A stretch of 64,000 nucleotides of DNA from Evansella vedderi (GCF_030813435.1 NZ_JAUSUG010000016.1:62001-126000); one strand, 5' to 3'. Shown: positions 17,289 to 25,706, counted from the stretch's first letter. Translations and numbers: made by a program. The notes: a model not told the origin generated them from the letters alone.

Positions 17289-17605
17289 ATCGATTATTGT
17301 CAATCTTTTTATACAAACTTTTTGTCATAATCAACTTTAGAAAGAAATACATGAGCTAGATGATAGAGGTAAGGTTGGACAATGAAATATAGAAAAAACG
17401 ATCAAAATAAGATTGAAAAATTAAAAATCTACAGTAATATAGTATGACCTCCTTTTATAATTATTTTATCATTTCCATATTTTCCTTTGGTAACAATGGA
17501 AACATTTGATGCTAGATTAAATTTGTATTTCACTATAATATAATCCATGTAAGATATATCACACACCATCTGAAACGAACAATTTCATAGAGTTCATTCC
17601 TTTAT

Positions 17606-17684
17606 AAAAGGCAAAATCGTTGAAAGGCGATGACGCAAAGCCATGTACCTAAGGTAAGATTACTAAGGTTGACAGGTTGCTAAA
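17606..17684 (+). ncRNA. c-di-GMP-I (GEMM-I) riboswitch aptamer
   Basis: The segment has the GEMM-I layout: GGCAAAATCG, a GAAA tetraloop-like turn, then the highly conserved GACGCAAAGCC, a second stem with CCTAAGG, and the closing AGGTTGACAGGTTGC. A long imperfect hairpin follows at 17683-17725 (AAGAATG ... CATTCTT) as a possible expression platform. It lies in the roughly 600-base leader before a WxL protein gene, which implies control of that surface locus by the second messenger c-di-GMP. The polarity (on or off) cannot be read from sequence because the hairpin lacks a clear U tract. Confidence 0.87.
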
Positions 17685-17848
17685 GAATGAAAAGAAGTAG
17701 TTACTTTTACTTCCTTTCCATTCTTACCATTTGATAGACTTAAAGTTTTATGGATATGGTAGGAATTTTTTTATGCCTTAAAAAGGATAAAGGTGAGTGG
17801 GGTATAGATTATCTCAAAAAAAATTACCTTTCGGGAGGAATAATATAC

Positions 17849-18406
17849 ATGAAAAAATTAGTAACTGCTTTATCCATATTCGCATTATCTTTTGGTGTTT
17901 TCGCAAATGCTTCATTTGCTAATGATACAACTGGGACTGCTGAAGTTACAGGAGGAACATTAAACTTAGAGGTGCCTGCATCCGTAACTTTTGCAGGATT
18001 AACATTAGATGGTACAATTCAATCAACTACAGCCTATTTAGGTAACCTTAAAGTGGTTGATCCAACTGGTACTGGAAATGGATGGAATATAAATGCTATT
18101 GCATCACCACTAACAAGAACAACTGATGATCATTCGTTACCAAGTAACTCTCTTGCTATTGTTGCACCTTCTGTACAAGCAGAAGCAGGATCTTCAGATG
18201 CTACTGTTCTAACACCAGGTAGTGGTAACCTTGACAGTGCATTCGGAGTAACTGTTTTGGATGCGGAAGTAGGTCAAGGTCTTGGTACTTTTAACACAAT
18301 CTTTGGTGAAAATGCTTTAACATTAACTTTAAGACCTGATACTGCATTAGCAGGTCAATACAGCACAACCATTACATGGAACCTAACTCAAGGTCCTAAA
18401 CAATAA
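17849..18406 (+). CDS. WxL-domain surface protein
   Basis: The 185-residue product has a signal peptide cleaved after ANASFA (residue 24) and then a lone WxL domain. It contains the two WxL-type motifs, GNGWNINAIASPL and the C-terminal TTITWNLTQGP, and the characteristic VLDAEVGQGLGTF and LTLRPDTALAGQY segments. WxL domains attach non-covalently to peptidoglycan and form complexes with DUF916/DUF3324 proteins, such as the next gene encodes. GGGAGG before ATG 17849 fixes the start. A c-di-GMP-I riboswitch precedes it and a terminator follows. Confidence 0.87.
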   Translation: MKKLVTALSIFALSFGVFANASFANDTTGTAEVTGGTLNLEVPASVTFAGLTLDGTIQSTTAYLGNLKVVDPTGTGNGWNINAIASPLTRTTDDHSLPSNSLAIVAPSVQAEAGSSDATVLTPGSGNLDSAFGVTVLDAEVGQGLGTFNTIFGENALTLTLRPDTALAGQYSTTITWNLTQGPKQ

Positions 18407-18421
18407 TAGAGGATTCATAGG

Positions 18422-18453
18422 AACAACCATGTTAATAGCATGGTTGTTTTTTT
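18422..18453 (+). terminator. Intrinsic terminator after first WxL gene
   Basis: AACAACCATG at 18422-18431 pairs with CATGGTTGTT at 18439-18448 and is followed by TTTTT. Confidence 0.88.
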
Positions 18454-18514
18454 ACGTAAATAAAATGAACTTCATTTGGGATAGACTAACAGGTGGAAGG
18501 AGTGATTATTAATA

Positions 18515-19558
18515 ATGCTTCATCGCTTTTTGATCTTTTTCTCATGTTTTCTTACCGTTTTTATGTTTATAAATAGTTCATTTTTAGTGAAAACCAGCGC
18601 ACAAGAAATGGATGCCCCTTTTTCTGTTGAAGCCATCTTACCTGATATGCAAATGGAAGGTGTAAGCGGCTACTATCATTTACAAGTGAACCCTGGAGAT
18701 GATCAAACGGTATTTGCTCGTATTCAGAACAAAAGGAATCATGATATTACTGTTCATGTACTTCCCTTAAACTCTTATACGGCTCCTACTGGAGGAATTT
18801 TGTATGAAGAGAGTACAGAATCGGAAAATACCAAACTCCTAGAGAACGCTACGCTTATGTCGGAATTACTGGTTGTAGAGCCCTTTATTGAACTGAGTGG
18901 AAATGAAACGGTTGAGGTTCCAATACATATTTCTGTTCCTGATACGGATGAAGGAACATTCTTAGGCGGTCTTCTATTTGCTGCTGTTGGAGAAGATACA
19001 TTGGAAGAGATGGAGGATCAGGGCGAAGAAGAGGGAGATATCGGTTTCATTATCAGAAATGAAATCACCTTTACTCTTGCTGTACAACTTGATTTGCCAA
19101 ATACCCCAACACAAAATTTTGCAATGGGCGATGTAGGAATGAACATTCACCCATCGGGACCTGAAATGTACATGGAGTTTATTAACGGTGCTCAAATGAT
19201 TTTACGGGGTACACACGGTTACTACAGAGTTGAAAATGAAAGTGGAGAAGAACTATTTGCAGGCGACTTTGAAGCCTTTACGATGGTGCCTTATTCAGAG
19301 ATTCGATTTCCTGTTCCTTGGGAGCATGATGCATTAGAGCCTGGTCAGTATCATGTATTTATATCAGCGAATGTTCTGAATGAGGAGGTAACAGCAGAAC
19401 GGACTTTGGAAATAGAAGGGGAACAAGTAAGAGAATATGAAGAAATAAGAAAAGATGCTACTGAACAGACTCCTACAGGGATTCCCGTGTGGGTATGGGT
19501 CATAGGTGGAGTAGTAGTAGCTGTTTTCTTTTACTGGTTAGGTGCAAGACGAAAGTGA
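18515..19558 (+). CDS. WxL-interacting protein (DUF916 and DUF3324)
   Basis: The 347-residue protein has a signal peptide (to about residue 30), an N-terminal DUF916/peptidoglycan-binding domain (FSVEAILPDMQ, YYHLQVNPGDDQTVFARIQNK), a DUF3324/host-binding domain (residues about 180-310) and a C-terminal membrane span (VWVWVIGGVVVAVFFYWL) with a basic tail. This is the standard architecture of WxLIP proteins, which bridge WxL proteins and the cell surface. An acidic insert, EEMEDQGEEEGD, lies between the domains. It is placed between two WxL genes, as in the csc clusters of other Firmicutes. Confidence 0.9.
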   Translation: MLHRFLIFFSCFLTVFMFINSSFLVKTSAQEMDAPFSVEAILPDMQMEGVSGYYHLQVNPGDDQTVFARIQNKRNHDITVHVLPLNSYTAPTGGILYEESTESENTKLLENATLMSELLVVEPFIELSGNETVEVPIHISVPDTDEGTFLGGLLFAAVGEDTLEEMEDQGEEEGDIGFIIRNEITFTLAVQLDLPNTPTQNFAMGDVGMNIHPSGPEMYMEFINGAQMILRGTHGYYRVENESGEELFAGDFEAFTMVPYSEIRFPVPWEHDALEPGQYHVFISANVLNEEVTAERTLEIEGEQVREYEEIRKDATEQTPTGIPVWVWVIGGVVVAVFFYWLGARRK

Positions 19559-19650
19559 GTTACCCAGATTACCTTATATTACCTATAAAAAATGCTTATT
19601 TTGGTAACTTATTTCCTTTATAATGGTAGCATTGAGGGGAGGTGTTACCA

Positions 19651-20244
19651 ATGTTTGCATTATATAGAAAATCAACCAGAAAATACTTTGTTCTATTATT
19701 AGGAATCCTATTCACCATTATTTTTATAAATATGTCATCTGTTAAATCGTCAGAGACATCCATCCATTTTTCTGTGTCAAGTGGTACTTTGCATGTTCAG
19801 GCGTCAAAGGAAAATGTATCGTTGAAAATAAATGAGGAAGGGGATGTAGCCTATGGGGATGTTGGCAAATTAACAATTGTTGATGCTACAGGCTCAGGGG
19901 AAGGTTGGAAATTAACCCTTAAGTCGACTCCGATAAAAAAATTAGAGAAAAACAATAGAAACAAAGACGATGGTATTAAGGGTACTTTATTTTTACTGGC
20001 TCAAAAAGCGAATATCCAAGAGGGAGAAGGATCATCAAGCCCTCCGAAATGGGTTGGTAATCAAACCTATCCAATTAATGGAAATTTTCCAGTTAAAGTT
20101 CTATCTGCTAATCAAGGAGAGGGAATGGGTACATATTATATTGATTTTGGAATCGATTCATTAAAGTTTCAACTCCCGGAAAATATTAACACTAATACAT
20201 ATTATGAAACTACTTTGATCTGGAATGTTGTAAGTGGACCATAA
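19651..20244 (+). CDS. Second WxL-domain surface protein
   Basis: The 197-residue product has an N-terminal signal or anchor (residues 13-30) and a WxL domain, with GEGWKLTLKSTPI as first motif and TTLIWNVVSGP as the terminal motif; the internal SANQGEGMGTYYIDFG matches VGQGLGTF of the first copy. It is therefore a diverged paralogue of the gene at 17849. GGGGAGGTG upstream fixes the ATG at 19651 (an earlier in-frame codon at 19642 overlaps the ribosome binding site). A strong terminator follows. Confidence 0.83.
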   Translation: MFALYRKSTRKYFVLLLGILFTIIFINMSSVKSSETSIHFSVSSGTLHVQASKENVSLKINEEGDVAYGDVGKLTIVDATGSGEGWKLTLKSTPIKKLEKNNRNKDDGIKGTLFLLAQKANIQEGEGSSSPPKWVGNQTYPINGNFPVKVLSANQGEGMGTYYIDFGIDSLKFQLPENINTNTYYETTLIWNVVSGP

Positions 20245-20252
20245 CATATTTG

Positions 20253-20284
20253 AACTCCCCTTTATGTATGAAGGGGAGTTTTTC
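20253..20284 (+). terminator. Intrinsic terminator after second WxL gene
   Basis: AACTCCCCTT at 20253-20262 pairs exactly with AAGGGGAGTT at 20271-20280, followed by TTTC. Confidence 0.85.
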
Positions 20285-20291
20285 ATGATAA

Positions 20292-20905
20292 AAAGGAACG
20301 CCTGCGCACGCGGAATCAAATGAAGAGGAAGAATTGCCACCTGGACTTATGGAGGAAAGAGATAATCCAGAACACGCAGATGAAACAGGTACTCCTGACC
20401 ATGCTCAAGGAGAAAATAATCCGCCTGGGCAAGAGGAGGTAATAGAAGATCCAGTTGAAGATCAACATCCATATTTTTTTATGGGGCCACTTGTTATTGG
20501 AAAATTTAATGCTATTGTTCTTAGTGGTGAAGTGCAGAAAACCCATGCCCAAATTGATACCTTTCCCATACAAAATGACCACATAAAAGATGGATGGCAT
20601 ATCACAATCAAAGCAGCACCAATGAAAATGGACACACTCTTCCACAAGGTTCGTTAATGATTAGTAAGCCAAGCCTAATTATGCAAAGTGTTGACTCCTC
20701 TCCTATTAGTGAAATAACCATTCGAGGAGGAGCCATTGACACTGATCAAGGTATCAAAATAATAAGTAGCCCTAGAGGTGGAGGAATGGGATCTTACCTT
20801 GTCCACTTTAGTTCTAATGCATTATCGTTAACTTTAGAACCACAATCAGAACTAAAGGGTACATATGTTACTACTATTGAAGTCAATCTCTCCATTGGTC
20901 CTTAA
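20292..20905 (+). pseudogene. Third WxL protein gene, broken at both start and middle
   Basis: The frame from 20292 reads GTPAHAESNEEEELPPGL, which looks like the end of a signal peptide (AHA cleavage) and an acidic linker, but no start codon or hydrophobic core remains before it. The WxL domain then reads DGWHITIKAAPM and stops being in frame. The continuation HTLPQGSLMISKPSL through EVNLSIGP is one base shifted, from about 20620. The motifs are in WxL order and end at 20905. So one frameshift and loss of the 5' end separate it from a working copy. It follows the terminator of its neighbour immediately. Confidence 0.82.
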
Positions 20906-21127
20906 TAGGTACTATATAGTGCCTCACAATGCTTTAAAATTAATAAATCTATTGAAATCTTTACAATAGAGTTGTAGCATACTTTCCAATGTAATTTAAA
21001 TAATTCTATGCTTCATGAAAATCATACACCGTCTTTAAATTTACTTAACATCCAAATGATACGATATCCTTAACAAAATTTGGAGGGGGGGGAGTAGCGT
21101 GGTGGGTGTTGGGCAGTTTTTATTGAT

Positions 21128-21913
21128 ATGGATGGTACATTACTTACGAATACGAATGAGATTTCGCAAAGGAATAAGGAAGCAATTCATATGATAATTA
21201 ATCAAGGGGTAAAAGTTTTTCTTGCAACTGGTAGGCAATACGATATAACGGTTCCGTACTACGAACAATTAAAGCTGAAGACACCAATGATTTGTTTAAA
21301 TGGTGCAGCCTTATATGACGGATATACTGGGAAATTAATTCAAAAAAAACCGGTAAAGATCAATCACGATCTGTTTCATCGTAAAACTGCTGAAGAGGCA
21401 TGTAACGTCATTATTCATACAGAGGCAGGTATGTATTGTAAAGAAAGATCAGAGGAGGTAATCCAATGGACTCTAGAAGGTCGAGTGCCTCCTCAATATA
21501 TAGGCGACTTACGACAGGCTAGCTATGGGGATGTATTAAAGTATAGTGTCAATACTGGAAAAGTTAGCCTCTCCTTGGCGATGCCATTTACAAAAGATGC
21601 AGATGTTATCCACTGGGACAACGGATTTGAACTAATTGCTCGTGGTGTATCTAAATGGTCAGCGATACATACTTTAATATGTGCATATGGAATCAGAAGG
21701 GAAGAGGTTGTTACAATAGGTGACGGTCCCAATGATATTTCGATGCTTCGTCATGCTGGTTTGGGTGTTGCCATGGGGAATGCAACTAAAAATGTTAAAG
21801 CTAATGCAGATATGATCATTGGTCACCATGATGAAGACTCACTTGCTGTTTTCATTGAAGATTACCTCATCAATTCGTATTCAATGAATTTAGGAAAAAC
21901 AGATATGAGATAG
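21128..21913 (+). CDS. Cof-type HAD hydrolase with disrupted 5' end
   Basis: The protein matches Cof/YxeH-like HAD phosphatases with a C2 cap: motif I VFIDMDGTLL, LATGRQYDITVPYYEQL, ICLNGAALYDG, and the C-terminal GDGPNDISMLRHAGLGVAMGNA. The frame stays open upstream to 21098, but the only ATG is the Met inside DMDGT, so translation from 21128 would lose the catalytic first Asp. A strong G-rich ribosome binding site (21081-21094) is followed by GTG at 21099 in another frame. A one-base change near 21100-21116 would restore a normal start. It may be a recent pseudogene or a sequence error. Confidence 0.7.
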   Translation: MDGTLLTNTNEISQRNKEAIHMIINQGVKVFLATGRQYDITVPYYEQLKLKTPMICLNGAALYDGYTGKLIQKKPVKINHDLFHRKTAEEACNVIIHTEAGMYCKERSEEVIQWTLEGRVPPQYIGDLRQASYGDVLKYSVNTGKVSLSLAMPFTKDADVIHWDNGFELIARGVSKWSAIHTLICAYGIRREEVVTIGDGPNDISMLRHAGLGVAMGNATKNVKANADMIIGHHDEDSLAVFIEDYLINSYSMNLGKTDMR

Positions 21914-22145
21914 CATTTCTTAAAAACTACTAACTTCGAAGATAAACAGGGGAAAGTCCAATGAGCCTTTTGATAGATGAATAGCTTATCATATAAAATG
22001 CGGTCATTCTTCATCAAATGATTAGTAATTTACATAATATTTACAAAACGTTAACAGAAAGTATGTATACATGGAATGCCTACTTTTCATATGATTAATT
22101 TAAATGTTCACTGTAGATTTTTTGGTTTTGGGGGAGGGATATAAA

Positions 22146-22859
22146 TTGTCACAACAAATTCTTATAGTAGATGATGAATCGTCTATTGTTACTTTACTTC
22201 AGTATAATCTTGAAAAGAGTGGATTTCAGGTAACGACTGCCATGGACGGGAAAACAGCCTTTGAAAAAGCAATAAATGGGGATTTTGATTTAATTGTACT
22301 GGATATTATGTTGCCAGAAATGGATGGATTAGAGGTTTGTAAACAACTAAGGCAGAACAAAATATTGACTCCGATTCTAATGCTGACAGCAAAAGAAGAG
22401 GAGTTTGATAAAATAATAGGGTTAGAGTTAGGGGCAGATGATTATTTAACCAAACCGTTTAGTCCAAGAGAGGTTATTGCAAGAATTAGGGCCATTTTAA
22501 GAAGAACACATGACCAAAAGGAAACAGTAGAAAATATAAATAAAAACCAAATTACCATTGGTGACTTAGTAATCTATCCAGAAAATCATGAAATATATCT
22601 AAAAGGAAAAACTATCGAACTAACACAGAAAGAATATGAACTATTATTATATTTAGGGAAACATCAAGAAAAAGTTCTAACAAGAGACCAGTTGTTAAAT
22701 GCTATCTGGAATTTTGATTTTGTTGGAGATACTAGAATTGTAGATGTCCATATAAGTCATTTACGGGAAAAAATCGAAGCCAATACGAAGAAACCAGAGT
22801 ACATAAAAACGATACGTGGGTTTGGATATAAGCTAGGAGCACCAGTTACACATGAGTAG
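22146..22859 (+). CDS. PhoP/OmpR-family response regulator
   Basis: The 237-residue regulator has a receiver domain with D53 (LIVLDIMLPEMDG), the LTAKEEE and YLTKPFSPREV switch segments, and a winged helix ending in VDVHISHLREKIE and KTIRGFGYKLG. The pattern is that of PhoP of Bacillus. TTG 22146 is chosen because GGGGGAGGG precedes it. Its stop overlaps the start of the kinase gene, the normal phoP-phoR arrangement, but that kinase gene is only a 46-codon stump here. It either takes phosphate from another kinase or is a relic. Confidence 0.85.
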   Translation: MSQQILIVDDESSIVTLLQYNLEKSGFQVTTAMDGKTAFEKAINGDFDLIVLDIMLPEMDGLEVCKQLRQNKILTPILMLTAKEEEFDKIIGLELGADDYLTKPFSPREVIARIRAILRRTHDQKETVENINKNQITIGDLVIYPENHEIYLKGKTIELTQKEYELLLYLGKHQEKVLTRDQLLNAIWNFDFVGDTRIVDVHISHLREKIEANTKKPEYIKTIRGFGYKLGAPVTHE

Positions 22860-22992
22860 CTATCGAATGAAATTAATCATTTCATTAGCACTCATCGTTT
22901 TCTTTGTTCTTACTAGTTTAGGAGTTATTTTAGGTCCTTATTCAAGTAAAGAACATTACCGAACCAAAGCCGATTCTTGGAGTAGAAGGTAG
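22852..22992 (+). pseudogene. 5' stump of a PhoR-type sensor kinase gene
   Basis: The ATG at 22852 overlaps the regulator's stop codon. The 46-codon frame encodes one membrane span (MKLIISLALIVFFVLTSLGV) followed by LGPYSSKEHYRTKADSW and a stop. A sensor kinase would need some 550 more residues, and none of the HAMP, H-box or ATPase motifs is found before the next gene on the opposite strand. The rest has been deleted and replaced by a gene-free, hairpin-rich stretch. Confidence 0.75.
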
Positions 22993-23258
22993 GATTATTT
23001 TGTTAATGAAAAAAAGTAGAGAAGGAAAAAAGATAATTCTTCGCTACTGTTTAGGTTGAGAATTTTCATACAGTAGTTATAACAAACGAAGTTTATTTTA
23101 CTATTTGCTGCTTTTTGATTAGTCTGTGAACTCAAATCAAAAAGTCTCTGCTTTAGAAAAATTAATTAAGTAATAGATTCGCTCGTCGCTCGCCTGATAG
23201 GAGAAACCCGCTCCTATCAGGCTTCTAAAAGAATGCGACGGCTTTGCTCATTGCTTCG
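22993..23258. other. Gene-free region with hairpins
   Basis: No gene is visible. GCCTGATAGGA and TCCTATCAGGC (about 23191-23221) form a perfect 11-bp hairpin. Other pieces (TTTGCTGCTTTTTGATT) weakly recall the repeat at 6332. It may mark the junction of the deletion that removed the kinase gene. Confidence 0.4.
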
Positions 23259-23304
23259 ATTCTTTTCAAAAAGCTCATAATCAACCTTTTTGAAAAGAAT
23301 TTTT
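23259..23304 (-). terminator. Terminator of the MgtE-like gene
   Basis: ATTCTTTTCAAAAAG at 23259-23273 is the exact complement of CTTTTTGAAAAGAAT at 23286-23300. It lies just after the minus-strand stop codon and could work in both directions. Confidence 0.8.
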
Positions 23305-23306
23305 AA

Positions 23307-23927
23307 TTACATCATGTGTGCTAATAATACAGAAGCTAATCCGAAATAGATGAATAGACCAGTTACATCTTTGATCGTAGTAATGAATGGGTCTGATCCA
23401 GCTGCTTGGTCAAAACCTAGTTTTACAAGAATGTAAGGGATTAAGAATCCTAAAGTTGTTGCGATTGTAACAGTAAAGAAAAGAGAAAGACCAACAACTA
23501 GCCCTAATGCAAATATCCCTTGCCATAGGTAAGCAATAATACACGCAGCAGTTCCTAGGGCAGCACCCATAGTTAAACCAACTAATACTTCTTTTCCTAA
23601 GTGTTTTTTCCATTTATCAAATGTGATTTGACCTAATACGTAAGCTCTTGTAAAGATGGAAGAAGATTGTGTTCCTGCGTTTCCACCCATGTCCATAATT
23701 ACTGGAATAAAAATAGCTAAAATAACAATTGCTTCTAATGCTTCTTCAAAAGCTCCTACGACGGCACCTGCAAGCATACCACCGATGAGAGTAATAATTA
23801 GGAATGGTAAACGAACTTTCCAAATTTGTAAAACAGTACCGTTTACTAGTACATCACTTTTTTGCGCTTCTTTATCTTTGTACTCCGTTAATTCTTTTAC
23901 ATTTAAATCTTTTTCTAATCTTGCCAT
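23307..23927 (-). CDS. MgtE transmembrane domain only (SLC41-type Mg transporter)
   Basis: The 206-residue protein corresponds only to the membrane half of MgtE. It has the conserved MDMGGNAGTQSSSIFTRAYVLG motif, where MgtE has MD-x-x-G-N-x-G-T-Q and the Asp lines the pore, and the closing DPFITTIKDVTGLFIYFG. The cytoplasmic MgtE_N and CBS domains, which gate MgtE by Mg2+, are missing; a 35-residue hydrophilic N-terminus replaces them. AGGAGG precedes the ATG. An M-box riboswitch on the same strand lies 228 bases upstream, so the Mg2+ response is transcriptional instead. Two such half-length chains could pair to form a channel. Confidence 0.88.
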   Translation of the reverse strand: MARLEKDLNVKELTEYKDKEAQKSDVLVNGTVLQIWKVRLPFLIITLIGGMLAGAVVGAFEEALEAIVILAIFIPVIMDMGGNAGTQSSSIFTRAYVLGQITFDKWKKHLGKEVLVGLTMGAALGTAACIIAYLWQGIFALGLVVGLSLFFTVTIATTLGFLIPYILVKLGFDQAAGSDPFITTIKDVTGLFIYFGLASVLLAHMM

Positions 23928-24074
23928 AATGATATCCTCCTCTGCGACATGAAATGGAAGTTATGTCACTTTTGTTTTTGATTTGTCTAAAATAATAATT
24001 TAATACGAATGATTCGGGTTCAGGACTACTATCCAAGTCATACCACCTCCTAGAAATCAATTTTTGTTATTAAA

Positions 24075-24103
24075 AAAACACCTTCACGAATGAAGGTGTT
24101 TGT
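24075..24103 (-). terminator. Terminator of the minus-strand M-box leader
   Basis: Read on the minus strand, AAACACCTTCATTCGTGAAGGTGTTTTTTTA is a stem of about 10 bp with a T run. It lies between the M-box and the gene it controls, as expected for the off state. Confidence 0.85.
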
Positions 24104-24154
24104 GCGCAGCAAAACAAAGTATGTATGTACACAATTGTACAATACACAACTATT

Positions 24155-24318
24155 TCCTCCATTCGTAGAGCTTTAGCACTGTATGGCATAGGACTCATTT
24201 GTCCAGCTACATTAAGAATCACCTTAATTCGATAATTCCTGTTGACCCATTGGCGTCTTTGGACATTTTTGGGCAGCAGCATATCTCCATACAGGAGCCT
24301 CACCTAACGAGGTATTCA
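24155..24318 (-). ncRNA. M-box (ykoK) magnesium riboswitch, copy 1
   Basis: On the minus strand the leader begins CTCGTTAGGTGAGGCTCCTG and continues with GCTGCTGCCCAAAAATG, ACGCCAATGGGTCAACAG, TAATGTAGCTGGA and AGTGCTAAAGCTCTACGA, which are the conserved blocks of the M-box in order. It precedes the MgtE-membrane-domain gene, with a terminator in between. Confidence 0.95.
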
Positions 24319-24468
24319 TTTTTTTTCACAAGTTCGATACTAAAGCAAAGAAAAAAATGTGTCAACAATAATTTTTAAAAAAGTTAAAAGCTTTTTGGTC
24401 GAAATCGCTTTCAACAAGCAGAGTTTGCTACATGGGTCGGGATCATCGTTAACGGAGTTTTAGCAATA

Positions 24469-25314
24469 ATGAAAGGAATAATTGGATGGATAGCTGGAAG
24501 TAGAGCGTTGATCGCTGATGCAGCCCATTCCGCTTCTGATGTGCCAGGATCAATTGCCGTTTTAGCAGGATTACGAACAGCACAAAAGCCTCCAGATAAA
24601 GAACATCCCTATGGTCACGGGAAAGCGGAAAATATTGCAACGATTGTGGTAGCGATTTTACTCATTGGCGTAGGTGTAGAAATTGCATTTTCATCTTTCA
24701 AGATTCTTTTTGGTGAAATCCCAATGGCTCCCAAAGGGGTAGCTTTAGTGGCTATCGTGATTTCTATTTTGGGAAAAGAACTGTTATTTCAATATAAAAA
24801 TAGACTAGCGAAAAAAATCAATAGTTCGGCTTTGCAAGCGGAGGCTTGGCATCATCGTTCAGATGCACTATCATCTTTCGCTGCTTTGATTGGTGTACTT
24901 GGTGCCATTTTAGGTCAACACCTAAATTACCCCATATTACTTTATTTTGATCCATTAGCAGGGGTGGTAGTTTCGTTAGTAGTTATTAAAATAGGCTTTT
25001 CCCTTGGCAAGGAAGCTAGTTTAATCATGTTGGAACAAGTTCTTGATGCTGAAAAGACGAAACTATTTATTAGGACGGTTACAACGATTGATTCAGTAAA
25101 AAGAGTTGACGAGTTGTTAGCTAGGACACACGGTCATTATATCGTCGTTGATATAAAAGTAAGTGTTGATCCCACCATTAGTGTGGAGGAAGGTCATCTG
25201 ATTGCAAAAGAAGTAAAAAGGTCATTACTTACAAATCATTCGGATATTAAACGAGTGTTCGTCTATATTAACCCGTATCGTATAGAGGAAGATAGGAGTA
25301 ATGTTATTGATTGA
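24469..25314 (+). CDS. CDF-family cation efflux protein, 5' end apparently lost
   Basis: A cation diffusion facilitator: GSRALIADAAHSASDVPGS with the metal-site H-x-x-x-D, HPYGHGKAENIATIVVAI, AEAWHHRSDALSSFAAL with the second H-x-x-x-D, and a C-terminal cytoplasmic domain ending about residue 280. Matching sequence continues upstream in frame to 24388 (RFQQAEFATWVGIIVNGVLA), but no ATG, GTG or TTG exists there. The first usable codon, ATG 24469, falls inside the first membrane span, and no ribosome binding site precedes either point. The gene may thus be inactivated or use an unusual start. The metal is unknown; the context is Mg transport. Confidence 0.72.
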   Translation: MKGIIGWIAGSRALIADAAHSASDVPGSIAVLAGLRTAQKPPDKEHPYGHGKAENIATIVVAILLIGVGVEIAFSSFKILFGEIPMAPKGVALVAIVISILGKELLFQYKNRLAKKINSSALQAEAWHHRSDALSSFAALIGVLGAILGQHLNYPILLYFDPLAGVVVSLVVIKIGFSLGKEASLIMLEQVLDAEKTKLFIRTVTTIDSVKRVDELLARTHGHYIVVDIKVSVDPTISVEEGHLIAKEVKRSLLTNHSDIKRVFVYINPYRIEEDRSNVID

Positions 25315-25425
25315 TTGTTTTTTATGTTGGAAGTTATAACTTCAATTAATTTAGATAAATGAACTATTTTCACTAATTTTGTAACCTTTTTTTCAAAAAA
25401 CAATATATTGTAATTGAAAAAGTTG

Positions 25426-25455
25426 TTGACATACAAATTTTATTGATGTTAAAGT
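25426..25455 (+). promoter_or_regulatory. Probable sigma-A promoter of M-box copy 2
   Basis: TTGACA at 25426-25431 and TAAAGT at 25450-25455, 18 bases apart, lie just before the riboswitch. Confidence 0.5.
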
Positions 25456-25480
25456 AGGCATTGTGAAATTAATTAAATAG

Positions 25481-25642
25481 TAACCTCGTTAGGTGAGGCT
25501 CCTGTGCTGGAGATACGCTGCTGCCCAAAAATGTCCAAAGACGCCAATGGGTCAACAGAAACCATCGACATAAGGTGGTTTTTAACGTAGCTGGAATTTT
25601 ATCCTATGCCACACAGTGCTAAAGCTCTACGAATGGAGGATC
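25481..25642 (+). ncRNA. M-box magnesium riboswitch, copy 2
   Basis: All M-box blocks are present in order: CTCGTTAGGTGAGGCTCCTG, GCTGCTGCCCAAAAATG, GACGCCAATGGGTCAACAG, ACGTAGCTGG and AGTGCTAAAGCTCTACGA. A terminator follows at 25707 and mgtE further on. High Mg2+ should favour termination. Confidence 0.96.
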
Positions 25643-25706
25643 AAGTTAAATTGTATCTGTATGCCTAATTTGGTGTATTTGAGATGCAGTAAAAAATTTG
25701 TATGGT

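Noticed and set aside
23191-23221. Hairpin GCCTGATAGGA/TCCTATCAGGC as an intrinsic terminator
   Set aside because: No T run follows on either strand; it belongs to a gene-free stretch after a deleted kinase gene.
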